Assembly (NCBI GenBank): GCA_964211495.1
Contig: CAXORL010000002.1
Span: 248,001-312,000 of the forward strand
Origin: Faucicola osloensis_B
GTDB lineage: Bacteria; Pseudomonadota; Gammaproteobacteria; Pseudomonadales; Moraxellaceae
DNA length: 64,000 nucleotides
Direction: 5' to 3'
The notes beneath the pieces are model-generated. The model was given only the letters and a program-made list of their open reading frames with translations, was not told the DNA's origin and did no database searches. A program made the position numbers and the translations under genes. Shown piece after piece: positions 52,057 through 60,761 of this stretch (the first letter of the stretch is position 1; each line of letters begins with the position of its first letter).

Positions 52057-52881
52057 TTAGTCAAACCGATACACATCCATACCCAAACTAAAATGGGCAA
52101 AACTTTCATGCACGATACTCATCTTTGTGCCTGCGCCTGCCGCAAAAAATAGCGGCAATAAATGTTCAGGGGTGGGGTGATTGTGATGGGCAAATGGATG
52201 CGCCCGCCAATCTAAAGCCGTTGGCATATGTTGTTTGAGTTGATGAATCAACCAATATTTAAATTCACGTGCCTCAGCATCCACCTCACCACTATCAAAT
52301 TGCACCTGCGCCAAATTATGGGTGACACTGCCAGAGCCGATGATTAATACTTGCTCTGCCCGTAGGGGCGCCAATAAAGCCCCCAGCTGAAAACACGCAT
52401 AACTATCAAAATGCTGTGGTAGCGAAAGCTGCACAATCGGCACATCTGCCTGCGGATACAAATGCACCAGTGGCGACCATACCCCATGATCAAACGGACG
52501 CAGTCGATTGACCGACGTGCTAACGCCCAAAGCCTGCAACTGCTGTGCCAGCTGCTCAGCAATCAGGCTATCGCCTTTGACAGGATAATCGATTGTATAC
52601 AGTTTCTTTTGAAAGCCGCTAAAATCATGCCAAGTAGCGGGCGCGGCATTGCCATTAATTTCTAGATGCTGGCTTTGCCAATGCGCAGAGATGATGATAA
52701 TCAAGCGTGGTTTTGGCAGATTTTGCCCAAATTTATTCAGCGCTTGGGTAGTACGGTTATTTTCGATAGCAATTGTCGGCGCCCCATGTGAGATAAACAA
52801 ACTGGGCAAGGTATAAAGCTGGTACGGTGTTTTGGGTAAAAATGGCTGCAGGCTAATTGGTTGTTTTTCGGTTTTTTCCAT
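52057..52881 (-). CDS. DODA/YgiD-type extradiol dioxygenase
   Basis: A 274-residue member of the class III extradiol dioxygenase superfamily (4,5-DOPA dioxygenase, YgiD group). Visible features are LFISHGAPTIAIE near residue 29 (metal-binding His), IIISAHWQSQ near 61, RPFDHGVWSPLVHLYPQADVPIVQLSL near 127, GSGSVTHNLAQVQ near 179 and AHHNHPTPEHLLPLFFAAGAG near 230. The histidines fit the metal-binding site. Natural substrate in bacteria is not known. I use ATG 52881, since the codon before it is TTG; AAGAAAATTG precedes. Convergent with the efflux gene, 3 bases apart. Confidence 0.9.
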   Translation of the reverse strand: MEKTEKQPISLQPFLPKTPYQLYTLPSLFISHGAPTIAIENNRTTQALNKFGQNLPKPRLIIIISAHWQSQHLEINGNAAPATWHDFSGFQKKLYTIDYPVKGDSLIAEQLAQQLQALGVSTSVNRLRPFDHGVWSPLVHLYPQADVPIVQLSLPQHFDSYACFQLGALLAPLRAEQVLIIGSGSVTHNLAQVQFDSGEVDAEAREFKYWLIHQLKQHMPTALDWRAHPFAHHNHPTPEHLLPLFFAAGAGTKMSIVHESFAHFSLGMDVYRFD

Positions 52882-53038
52882 CAATTTTCTTAAAGTTGCA
52901 GTGATAAATAGAAATGATAACGAATTAATAAGGATTAACTAAAAAGGATTAATAGGTTAAATAAGGGAAAAATTCGCAAAAACAAGCCATGTCAGCGATT
53001 TCATACATAATCAGACATAACAGGTTAACTGGAAAAAA

Positions 53039-53545
53039 TTAAAAATAATCACCGCGGTGATACGGATGATGATGGATAATGGTCATAGCGCGGTACAGCT
53101 GCTCCATCAGTAGCACACGCACGAGCGGATGCGGCAAGGTGAGATTGGACAGCGACCATTTGAATGTCGCATGGGCTAATACCTCTTTTGAAATGCCATC
53201 AGCACCCCCAATCACAAACGCCATGTCATCACCCAACTGCATGGCTTCGCCAACTTTAGCCGCTAAATCTTCGGTTGATAGATTCTTACCGCGGACGTCT
53301 AGGCAAATCAGCTGCTCGCGTTTGCCTGCTGAATTTTTGGCTTGGTGTGCTTGCAGAATTAGCCCGCCTTCTGTGATGGCATATTTTTCAAGTTCGGCAG
53401 GCGAGGGGTTTTTGGTACGTTTGCAGGCGGGGATTTCAACGATTTCGGTGCTGAGCATGGGCTGAATACGTTTATAATAGTCGTCAAATCCCGTCTGCAC
53501 CCAAGCTGGCATTTTTTGTCCAACGGCTAAAATTCTTGCTTTCAT
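53039..53545 (-). CDS. rlmH: 23S rRNA (pseudouridine1915-N3)-methyltransferase
   Basis: SPOUT-class (SAM-dependent, knotted fold) methyltransferase modifying pseudouridine 1915 in the large subunit. The 168 residues run from KARILAVGQKMPAWVQTGFDDYYKRI through DVRGKNLSTEDLAAKV near residue 86, FVIGGADGISKEVLAHA near 110 (the SAM-binding loop) and the C-terminal RVLLMEQLYRAMTIIHHHPYHRGDYF. ATG 53545 with upstream GGGGAAC is the natural start; 21 upstream codons are excluded. It stands alone, without the rsfS gene often found before it. Confidence 0.95.
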   Translation of the reverse strand: MKARILAVGQKMPAWVQTGFDDYYKRIQPMLSTEIVEIPACKRTKNPSPAELEKYAITEGGLILQAHQAKNSAGKREQLICLDVRGKNLSTEDLAAKVGEAMQLGDDMAFVIGGADGISKEVLAHATFKWSLSNLTLPHPLVRVLLMEQLYRAMTIIHHHPYHRGDYF

Positions 53546-53631
53546 GGGTTCCCCTTTGTTATCTTTTGACAAATCTATATCACTGTCTATGTCACTGTGG
53601 CGATTCACCGTTAGCCATTAAACACTCATTA

Positions 53632-53740
53632 CCGAAGCCAACTATATTTTCGCTATCGAAGCCAGCTATATTAAGGCTTAATTCCAGCTATATTAAAGCT
53701 TAAAACGAACCATTTAAAAACCCACCATTTAAAAACCCTT
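53632..53740. repeat. Cluster of short degenerate tandem repeats
   Basis: Two interleaved series: three copies of a CCAGCTATATTAAAGCTTAA-like unit of about 22-27 bases (53632-53704), then two copies of a CCATTTAAAAACCC unit (53710-53738). They lie in the spacer between rlmH and rnr. Confidence 0.7.
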
Positions 53741-53909
53741 GCAACGCACCCATATACAATGCGATGCAAAGTAAGCAACCTACTAATAAGCAACAAAATT
53801 TTAACATGATTTTATCGCTGTGATGGATAATACTTCCCCTAGCATTTAACGAAGGTGATAAAATAATTTGCATGACAGATTTTAAATGATAAAAAAAGAC
53901 GACAATAAT

Positions 53910-56264
53910 ATGAAAAATTGGCAAGACCCCAATGCCGCTGTTGAAGCAGCCAACTATGACAACCCGATTCCAAGCCGTGTACTGATTTTACAAACCCTAC
54001 TTGAGCGCGGACAAGCTACCCAACACGAGCTTGCGACGATTTTTGATTTAGATGATGACGAGTACGACGCACTGGGCAACCGCTTAAAAGCCATGCTGCG
54101 GGATGGACAGTTAAGCCGTGATGCCGACGGTGGCAATCCTTATATTTATCGCCCATTGACTGAGAACGATGCCGTGACAGGCGTGGTCGCTGCTCATGCC
54201 AAAGGCTTTGGCTTTGTCGTGCTTGACGATATGCCGGATTTGTTTTTGAATGAAACTGAAATGCGATGGGTATTTCATGGCGATAAAGTAAAAGCCATCG
54301 CTACTAGCACTGACAACCGTGGTCGTATGATGGGTCGTGTGTTGTCAGTGGTATCCCATGCGCAGCTACAATATATCGGTAAACTTGCAAAAGATGACGA
54401 TGGTTACTTTGTAGAACTCATTAGCCCAAACAATCATCAACCGATTACGGTGACGGAAGAAAACGTCGAAGCGCTACAACTCAAAATTGGTGACCCCGTC
54501 AAAGTCGATATCATCGACTATCCCACCCAGCATGAATACGCGACGGGGAAAATTACTGAAAGCTTGGTCGATGATAACGAGCGTGAATTGATTATCAAAA
54601 CCACGCTGCTAAATTATGATATTCCCCATGAGTTTAGCCCAAAAGTCATGCAGCAAGTCGATGCCTACAAAGAGCCGACGCAAAAAGACTATCAAGACCG
54701 TATCGACTTACGTGCGTTGCCGCTAGTCACCATTGATGGTGAAGACTCGCGCGACTTTGATGATGCCGTGTATGCCGAAAAACGTCGCGGCGGTGGCTAT
54801 CGCTTGGTCGTCGCGATTGCCGATGTCAGTCATTATGTGACTGCCAACTCAGTACTTGACCAAGAAGCCTATGAACGTGGTACATCGGTGTATTTCCCGC
54901 ATTTTGTGGTGCCGATGCTCCCTGAAAAACTCTCCAACGGTCTTTGCTCTTTAAACCCAGGTGTTGACCGCTTGTGTATGGTAGCCGATATCATACTATC
55001 GCGCAGCGGCAACGTGACCAGCTATGAGTTTTATCCAAGCGTAATGCACTCTCAAGCGCGATTGACTTATAACCAAGTCAATGATTATTTTGCCCAAGCG
55101 CAAGGGGAAACGCCCAAAGCCGAAGTACCTGTCACTATCACGGGCAATAAAGCGGTCAAAAAATCGATTGATGTGCTGTATGATTTGTACAAAGTGCTAC
55201 TGGTCAAACGCGAACAGCGCCATGCGATGGAGTTTGAAACCCAAGAGACTTATATTAAATTTGATGAAGCCGGCAAAATCAGCGCCATTGTGGCACGGAC
55301 CCGTGGTGACTCGCATAAGCTCATCGAAGAGATGATGCTATTGGCAAATACCTGCGCGGCTGAATTTTCGCTCAAGCATGAATTGCCAGTCTTATATCGC
55401 AATCATGATACCCCAGAGGCAGAAAAAGCCGCTCGCGTCAGTGATTTTGTGAAGCATTTTGGTTTGTCATTTCCTGAAGAAAACCCGACACAAGCAGATT
55501 ATCAGCGTATCATTGAAGCGACACGCGAGCGCCCTGATGCGATTAGTATCCATAGCGTGCTACTGCGCTCCATGCAGCAAGCCAACTATGCACCGACCAA
55601 TATCGGACACTTTGGGCTGGCGTATGAGGAATACAGCCACTTTACCTCACCGATTCGCCGTTATCCTGACTTGATGCTACACCGTGCCATCAAAGCCAAA
55701 GTGACTGGCAAAAAGGCGCCGCTGCCAGATTGGTCACTAGAAGATGCAGGTGAACAGACCTCAATGACAGAGCGCCGTGCCGATGAAGCCAGCCGTTTTG
55801 TTGAGCAGTGGCTCAAAGCCCATTATATGAAAGACCATATCGGTGAAGCGTTTGATGCGGTGGTTACCACAGTGACCAATTTTGGCTTGTTCGTGACGCT
55901 CACCGATTTATTCATTGATGGCTTGATTCATATCTCGCATTTGGGCGAGGATTACTTTGTATATGATGACAAGGCGCAGCAGTTATTTGGTGAAAAATCA
56001 GGACTGGTGTTTGGACTCGGTGATAAAATTCGTGTCAAAGTCGCTGCCGTCAATATGGAGACCCAGCAGATTGATTTTGATTTGGTGGCACAGCTGGAAA
56101 AATCGTCATTTAATAATCGCGGTAAAGGCAAAAGTCGCGGTCAATCGCAAGCGGTCTCTAATTCTGTTCAATCCAATCCCAACGCGCCATCTAAGCCAAA
56201 TGAGAGCGTCAGGAAAGCAAAAAGCGCTAAAAATAAAAGTAACGCGCGCAACAAATCTCGTTAA
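53910..56264 (+). CDS. rnr: Ribonuclease R
   Basis: Processive 3'-5' exoribonuclease that degrades structured RNA. The 784-residue protein has an N-terminal winged-helix region (PSRVLILQTLLERGQATQHELATIF), cold-shock-type domains, the RNB catalytic domain with the acidic EDSRDFDDAVYAEK near 285-298 and the LMLHRAIKA helix, an S1 domain (VVTTVTNFGLFVTLTDLFIDGLIHISHLG near 640-670), and a basic tail rich in Lys, Ser and Asn. An ATG eight codons upstream (53886) is also possible. It is followed by a strong terminator; rnr is usually upstream of rlmB in relatives, which is absent here. Confidence 0.95.
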   Translation: MKNWQDPNAAVEAANYDNPIPSRVLILQTLLERGQATQHELATIFDLDDDEYDALGNRLKAMLRDGQLSRDADGGNPYIYRPLTENDAVTGVVAAHAKGFGFVVLDDMPDLFLNETEMRWVFHGDKVKAIATSTDNRGRMMGRVLSVVSHAQLQYIGKLAKDDDGYFVELISPNNHQPITVTEENVEALQLKIGDPVKVDIIDYPTQHEYATGKITESLVDDNERELIIKTTLLNYDIPHEFSPKVMQQVDAYKEPTQKDYQDRIDLRALPLVTIDGEDSRDFDDAVYAEKRRGGGYRLVVAIADVSHYVTANSVLDQEAYERGTSVYFPHFVVPMLPEKLSNGLCSLNPGVDRLCMVADIILSRSGNVTSYEFYPSVMHSQARLTYNQVNDYFAQAQGETPKAEVPVTITGNKAVKKSIDVLYDLYKVLLVKREQRHAMEFETQETYIKFDEAGKISAIVARTRGDSHKLIEEMMLLANTCAAEFSLKHELPVLYRNHDTPEAEKAARVSDFVKHFGLSFPEENPTQADYQRIIEATRERPDAISIHSVLLRSMQQANYAPTNIGHFGLAYEEYSHFTSPIRRYPDLMLHRAIKAKVTGKKAPLPDWSLEDAGEQTSMTERRADEASRFVEQWLKAHYMKDHIGEAFDAVVTTVTNFGLFVTLTDLFIDGLIHISHLGEDYFVYDDKAQQLFGEKSGLVFGLGDKIRVKVAAVNMETQQIDFDLVAQLEKSSFNNRGKGKSRGQSQAVSNSVQSNPNAPSKPNESVRKAKSAKNKSNARNKSR

Positions 56265-56266
56265 TG

Positions 56267-56298
56267 AAAAAAAGGGCAATACAATTTGCCCTTTTTTT
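56267..56298 (+). terminator. Terminator after rnr
   Basis: GGGCAA/TTGCCC stem extended by A-run and T-run on both sides, 6-base loop, 2 bases past the stop codon. Confidence 0.9.
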
Positions 56299-56338
56299 AT
56301 CGTTGAGACAAATACCTGCTAAAACACAAAACGCCTTT

Positions 56339-56394
56339 GACTACTTAATCTTAGCCATTTGATGGTAGCAACTTAATATTAGCCACTTGATGCC
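56339..56394. repeat. 28-bp direct duplication
   Basis: Two adjacent copies of ACTTAATCTTAGCCATTTGA-like sequence (unit about 28 bases), the second with a few substitutions, between rnr and a small gene on the other strand. Confidence 0.65.
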
Positions 56395-56442
56395 CTTTAA
56401 CCAGGCTTGCTTGGCGGTGCTACAATCAATTAAGCCAACTTG

Positions 56443-56715
56443 TTATTGCGTGGTTTTTTCTGCTCTTGCCAAATTATTGGATGACGTCTGAGCGGCTTTA
56501 TTCAAATCTGTTGTTGCCTTATCAAGCACTTGTTTGGGCTGCTCGCCAATCGATGACGTATCGTTTGATGCTATGGCTAAGGGTGCCGAGGCGGCACTAC
56601 TATTAGCTTGATTGGATGCAATGACTTGCTGGGTACGATGTGATGATATGAGGTTAAAAATAGCGAGTGCAGTGATGCCTAATATCGCAAAAATAATGAG
56701 TAATTTTGGTTGCAT
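56443..56715 (-). CDS. Small single-membrane-segment protein, unknown
   Basis: A 90-residue protein with an N-terminal hydrophobic helix (LLIIFAILGITALAIFNLI, residues 5-23) and a low-complexity Ser/Ala/Asn/Gln-rich tail. The tail lacks conserved motifs and looks disordered, so the protein probably sits in the inner membrane with the tail in the periplasm. No lipobox is present. GGAAATCCCC precedes the ATG, which supports expression. I recognise no family; it could instead be a chance frame, but the ribosome-binding site and membrane helix argue for a real gene. Confidence 0.5.
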   Translation of the reverse strand: MQPKLLIIFAILGITALAIFNLISSHRTQQVIASNQANSSAASAPLAIASNDTSSIGEQPKQVLDKATTDLNKAAQTSSNNLARAEKTTQ

Positions 56716-56745
56716 GGGGATTTCCAGTGTAGCGTCAATTTGGCT

Positions 56746-56775
56746 AACCGACGTCTAAAGCCTGACGTCTAAAGT
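56746..56775. repeat. 14-bp direct duplication
   Basis: GACGTCTAAAGCCT followed by GACGTCTAAAGTCT. A related ATCATGCAA repeat follows at 56868-56884. Confidence 0.65.
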
Positions 56776-56908
56776 CTGGGGCTTAAAACGTCAAATCGGG
56801 TTTTGCTAGGACAAAAATTGACAGTCGTGTCTATAAAAATTGCTTGGCTACCTTTATGCAAGAATCATGCAAAAATCATGCAAGTTTAATCTGTTAATCT
56901 TTTAATGT

Positions 56909-57754
56909 CTAATCTGGTAGCAGACTGACTTCAGCACTAACCGGCAAATGGTCAGAGAGATTTGACCAAGGTTGTCCCTTATGCACCCAAGCACGGTGTA
57001 CTTGTAGGTTACGCACATAGATACGGTCAAGGCTTAATACCGGAAGCTTGGCAGGGAAGGTGGGTAGTAATTTGCCATGGTGGGTCAGCACGGCTTCTTG
57101 TAAATTAAGGTCACAGCCAAGCTTTTGACAGGATAATTTTTTCCAGTCATTGAAGTCGCCTGCCAATATCAGCGGCGTAGATTGGTCGATTTCGTTATTG
57201 ATATACTGGCTTATCACCTCATATTGTTTTTCACGGTCATTTTCCATCAGATTTAGATGCGCGCAAAGCACGATAATGGGCGTATTCCAGCCTTTGGGGT
57301 GAATTTCGCAGTGTAACACACCACGCTGCTCAAGGCGGCTCACTGTGATATTGACATTGTGTTTGGGGTCGAGCGGATGGCGACTTAGCACCGCATTGCC
57401 ATGATGACCGTGGTTATATTCGACGTTTTTGCCATAGCTGTTTTCAAGCTTTAGATACTCGCCAAACCATTCATGCTGGGACTGGTCGGGAAATTCATTA
57501 TATTTCACCACGCGTTTGAGATTTTGACCTTGGACTTCCTGCAAACAAATAATATCAGATTGCACTTGGTCAAGTGCAGCAGCGATGCCTTCCATTTTGA
57601 CAAAACGATTGAGGGGTGACATGCCTTTATGGATGTTATAACTGGTGATGATTAGGCTGTTTTTTGGTGGTTGGGCGCCTGCTACTTGTTTAGACACTAC
57701 TTCGTTTGATGCTACTGGGTTAGGTGTTATTTTTTTAGGTGTTAGTGAGCGCAT
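56909..57754 (-). CDS. Endonuclease/exonuclease/phosphatase-family protein
   Basis: A 281-residue protein with the EEP (DNase I-like) fold: SLIITSYNIHKGMSPLNRF near 33-51, DIICLQEVQGQ near 73, the ARM-like GHHGNAVLSRHPL near 115-127, GDFNDWKKL near 197-205 and the C-terminal SDHLPVSAEV near 268-277. These contain the metal-binding and catalytic Glu, Asp, Asn and His of the superfamily. Members include nucleases, sphingomyelinase-like and phosphoinositide-type phosphatases; substrate cannot be told. Cytoplasmic: no signal peptide, but the first 25 residues are polar and variable. Divergent from prlC. Confidence 0.85.
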   Translation of the reverse strand: MRSLTPKKITPNPVASNEVVSKQVAGAQPPKNSLIITSYNIHKGMSPLNRFVKMEGIAAALDQVQSDIICLQEVQGQNLKRVVKYNEFPDQSQHEWFGEYLKLENSYGKNVEYNHGHHGNAVLSRHPLDPKHNVNITVSRLEQRGVLHCEIHPKGWNTPIIVLCAHLNLMENDREKQYEVISQYINNEIDQSTPLILAGDFNDWKKLSCQKLGCDLNLQEAVLTHHGKLLPTFPAKLPVLSLDRIYVRNLQVHRAWVHKGQPWSNLSDHLPVSAEVSLLPD

Positions 57755-57994
57755 AATAAAATCACAGTGATAAACATGGCATTATTTTAACGTGAAATTG
57801 TACCGCTGGCTTGTTTTGACAAAAAATTGTCACAATATAATGGTTGTCGACATTTATGTCGCAAATGTATTTTGCAAAGCTGTGTAGCAAAATGGGGTTG
57901 CTTTGCCAAGCGTTGCGGTTTTTATGCTAAAATTTTGGGCAATGACGACTTTTACTCTCAATCATCAACGAGCGATAAAAAATTGGAAAACAGT

Positions 57995-60214
57995 ATGACC
58001 AACGATGTAGAAAATCCGACAGAAAATTTGCACCTTGTTGAATTTAATCAATTAGCGCTTGAGCGACTCAAGACGGCAATCGATGAGGCGTTGGCGAATG
58101 GACATGCGTTTTTAACTATGCTCGATGATGAAGCTGGGCTTTATAACCTCGATAACAAAGCTGGGCAAGCTAATAGCCAAGTTAACGATGCATACCTCAG
58201 CAGCCAGCAAGCGCTCAATGATATCATCGCCTTTGACCATGTGAATTTAGCATTGGACCGCAGTTGGGGCTTGCTATCGCACTTAAATAGCGTGGTCAGT
58301 GATGAGCCAATCCGTGCGCTGCATCATACATTATTGCCCGCGCTTTCTGCCTACGGCACGGCGGTTGGTCAACATCTCCCGCTGTATCAACGCTATCAGC
58401 GTGTGGTGAGCGATCAGTCATTTTTTGAGCGCTTAGAGCCGGCGAGACAACGCTCATTGACCTTGGCGCTACAAAGTTTTGAGTTATCCGGTGTGGGTTT
58501 AGCGGAGGCGCAAAAACAGCAATTTGCCACGCTTGCCAGCGATTTATCCACGCTATCGGCTAAATTCTCCGATAATGTGCTCGATGCCACCCAAAGCTAC
58601 TTTTTACCGTTAAGCGAATCGCAACTGGCAGGACTGCCTGAGTCTGCGCTTGCCATGCTTGCAGATGCGGGCAGGCGATACACAGAAAAATTCCCGGAGC
58701 AAGTATTGGCAACGCCTTATGTCGCGACACTTGATATCCCAGTTTATCTTGCGGTGATGACCTATGCCGATGACCGCGAGTTACGCGAAACCTTGTATCG
58801 TGCGTATGTCACCCGTGCCTCTGAATTATCAGCGCAGCCAGAATTTAACAATGCCGATATCATGGCGGATATCTTGGCAAAACGCGCGCAAAAAGCCCAG
58901 TTATTAGGCTATGACAATTTTGCTGAGTTATCGCTTGCCACCAAAATGGCGGACAATGTCGACACTGTAGAGCAATTTTTACTGGATTTGGCAGACAAGG
59001 CGCGACCCTTTGCCATGCAGGATTTAAAACAACTGCAAGTTGAAGGTTTGGCGTTTGGCATCGGTGATGAGGGCGATGAGGTGCGACCTTGGGATACGGC
59101 GTATCTGGCAGAAAAAGTCAAACAACGTCAATTTAATCTATCGCAAGAACAAGTGCGTCCGTACTTCCCAGTGCCGACAGTCATCGCAGGCTTATTTGAG
59201 ATTGTGCAAAAACTGTATGGCATTCAGATTGAAGATAAAACTGCAAGCACGCAGCGCTGGCATGATGACGTGCGTTTTTATCAAGTTTTTAATGAAAACC
59301 AGCAGCTTATCGGTGGTTTTTATTTTGATTTATATGCCCGTCCTGGCAAACGCGGTGGCGCATGGATGAGTGGTTTTCAAGCGCGTTATCAACACGATGA
59401 TAGCGGTTATCAGCAGTTACCTGTTTGTTTTATGGTGGCAAATTTTAGCCCTGCGCCAACGGGTACGCAGCGTGGCAAACCCAGCTTATTAACCCATGAT
59501 GAAGTGTTAACGCTCTTTCATGAGTTTGGACATGGGCTGCATCATCTGCTCACTGAAGTGAATGTGGGCGATGTGGCAGGCGTGAATGGCGTCGAGTGGG
59601 ATGCAGTTGAGCTACCCAGTCAGTTTATGGAAAACTGGGCATGGCACCCTGAAGGGATTGCATTAATCAGCCGGCATGTCGAAACGGGCGAAACGTTGCC
59701 AGAGAGCATGCTACAAAGTATGCTCGCGGCCAAAAATTTCCAAAGCGGCATGCAAACCCTGCGCCAGCTAGAGTTTGCGCTATTTGATTTGTTATTACAT
59801 GCCAAAAACCCAGCCCCCGACTATCCACAGTTATTGGCGTTACTTGATAGCGTGCGTGCTGATGTGTCGATTATGCCGACCGCAAGTTATAACCGTTTTG
59901 CCAATGGCTTTAGTCATATTTTCGCAGGCGGCTATGCGGCAGGGTATTATTCTTACAAATGGGCAGAACTGTTGTCAGCCGATGCGTTTAGCAAGTTTGA
60001 AGAAACCAGTATTTTTGATAAAAACGCTGGCAAATCCTTCCGCGATAACATTTTAGCCAAAGGCGGTAGCCAATCTGCAAAAGCCAACTTTGAGGCATTT
60101 CGCGGTCGTGAAGCCCGTATTGATGCGCTGTTACGTCACTCGGGATTTTTAACCAGCAGCTACGATGAACTGCTGAGCGATGACACTGATAACGCCAATA
60201 CCCAAGCTTGGTAA
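57995..60214 (+). CDS. prlC: M3-family oligopeptidase A
   Basis: Zinc metallopeptidase that degrades oligopeptides, including cleaved signal peptides, in the cytoplasm. The 739-residue protein has the thimet motif HEFGH at 509-513 (LFHEFGHGLHHLL), preceded by GTQRGKPSLLTHDEVL, and the downstream zinc-ligand Glu in the NGVEWDAVELPSQFMENWAWH segment near 535. AFRGREARIDALLRHSGFL ends the domain. I use ATG 57995 (GGAAAACAGT upstream) because 56 further upstream codons are unlike the family. The neighbour yheV follows 39 bases later, the order known from Pseudomonas. Confidence 0.93.
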   Translation: MTNDVENPTENLHLVEFNQLALERLKTAIDEALANGHAFLTMLDDEAGLYNLDNKAGQANSQVNDAYLSSQQALNDIIAFDHVNLALDRSWGLLSHLNSVVSDEPIRALHHTLLPALSAYGTAVGQHLPLYQRYQRVVSDQSFFERLEPARQRSLTLALQSFELSGVGLAEAQKQQFATLASDLSTLSAKFSDNVLDATQSYFLPLSESQLAGLPESALAMLADAGRRYTEKFPEQVLATPYVATLDIPVYLAVMTYADDRELRETLYRAYVTRASELSAQPEFNNADIMADILAKRAQKAQLLGYDNFAELSLATKMADNVDTVEQFLLDLADKARPFAMQDLKQLQVEGLAFGIGDEGDEVRPWDTAYLAEKVKQRQFNLSQEQVRPYFPVPTVIAGLFEIVQKLYGIQIEDKTASTQRWHDDVRFYQVFNENQQLIGGFYFDLYARPGKRGGAWMSGFQARYQHDDSGYQQLPVCFMVANFSPAPTGTQRGKPSLLTHDEVLTLFHEFGHGLHHLLTEVNVGDVAGVNGVEWDAVELPSQFMENWAWHPEGIALISRHVETGETLPESMLQSMLAAKNFQSGMQTLRQLEFALFDLLLHAKNPAPDYPQLLALLDSVRADVSIMPTASYNRFANGFSHIFAGGYAAGYYSYKWAELLSADAFSKFEETSIFDKNAGKSFRDNILAKGGSQSAKANFEAFRGREARIDALLRHSGFLTSSYDELLSDDTDNANTQAW

Positions 60215-60253
60215 CAAGGTTGTCAAAATACAGGCTAGTAAAAAGAAGAAACT

Positions 60254-60505
60254 ATGAGATATCAATCCAATCGCCCCAAACGTCAATTTTTGGCAGGGGT
60301 GGCTTGTCCAAGCTGTAAAGCACTGGATAAAGTTGTTCAGATTCAGCTATATCAGCCCGAGTATGATGAGTATATCGAGTGTACGGCATGTGGCTATACC
60401 GAGCGTCGCCCAACACCCGATGATGTCATTGACATTCAGCAATCCAATCATCAGGAAACTGTTGATTATGGCGACGATAGCGCAGGTATTGTTAGGTTTA
60501 AATAA
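60254..60505 (+). CDS. yheV: YheV-family zinc-ribbon protein
   Basis: An 83-residue protein with a compact zinc ribbon: ACPSCKALDK near residues 16-25 and ECTACGYTERRP near 41-52, giving two CxxC pairs. The acidic C-terminal half (DDVIDIQQ ... YGDDSAGIVRF) is of unknown role. YheV proteins (DUF2387) are small putative metal-binding proteins of no known function; placement immediately after prlC matches the arrangement seen in other gamma-proteobacteria. AGAAGAAACT precedes the ATG. Confidence 0.85.
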   Translation: MRYQSNRPKRQFLAGVACPSCKALDKVVQIQLYQPEYDEYIECTACGYTERRPTPDDVIDIQQSNHQETVDYGDDSAGIVRFK

Positions 60506-60761
60506 GCTAAGTTTAAGCGGTTTGGGTAAATTTTGACAAGGTTAACGAGTTTAAGTACCCCTTATACAATTAGCGTGGTCAAAGTATGGTGTTCAAAGTA
60601 GGTTTTTGTCTCAAAAGTTGTTATTTTTGATTGCGGTTTGTTATAGTAACAAGCAAACGAATGTACACCATCATTTTCATGCCAGCTTGGCATATACATC
60701 TCTAGCATGGAATTGTACAGACATCTGACCCGCCCGACATGGATAGGGATATTGACCCAAC

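Noticed and set aside
53700..53807. 35-aa hydrophobic peptide on the minus strand (MLKFCCLLVGCLLC start)
   Set aside because: It has a membrane-like helix but no ribosome-binding site, and its C terminus is made of the local DNA repeats; kept only as a note in the repeat finding.
57827..57994. 56-residue N-terminal extension of prlC
   Set aside because: The Cys-rich sequence is unlike M3 peptidases; ATG 57995 has a ribosome-binding site.
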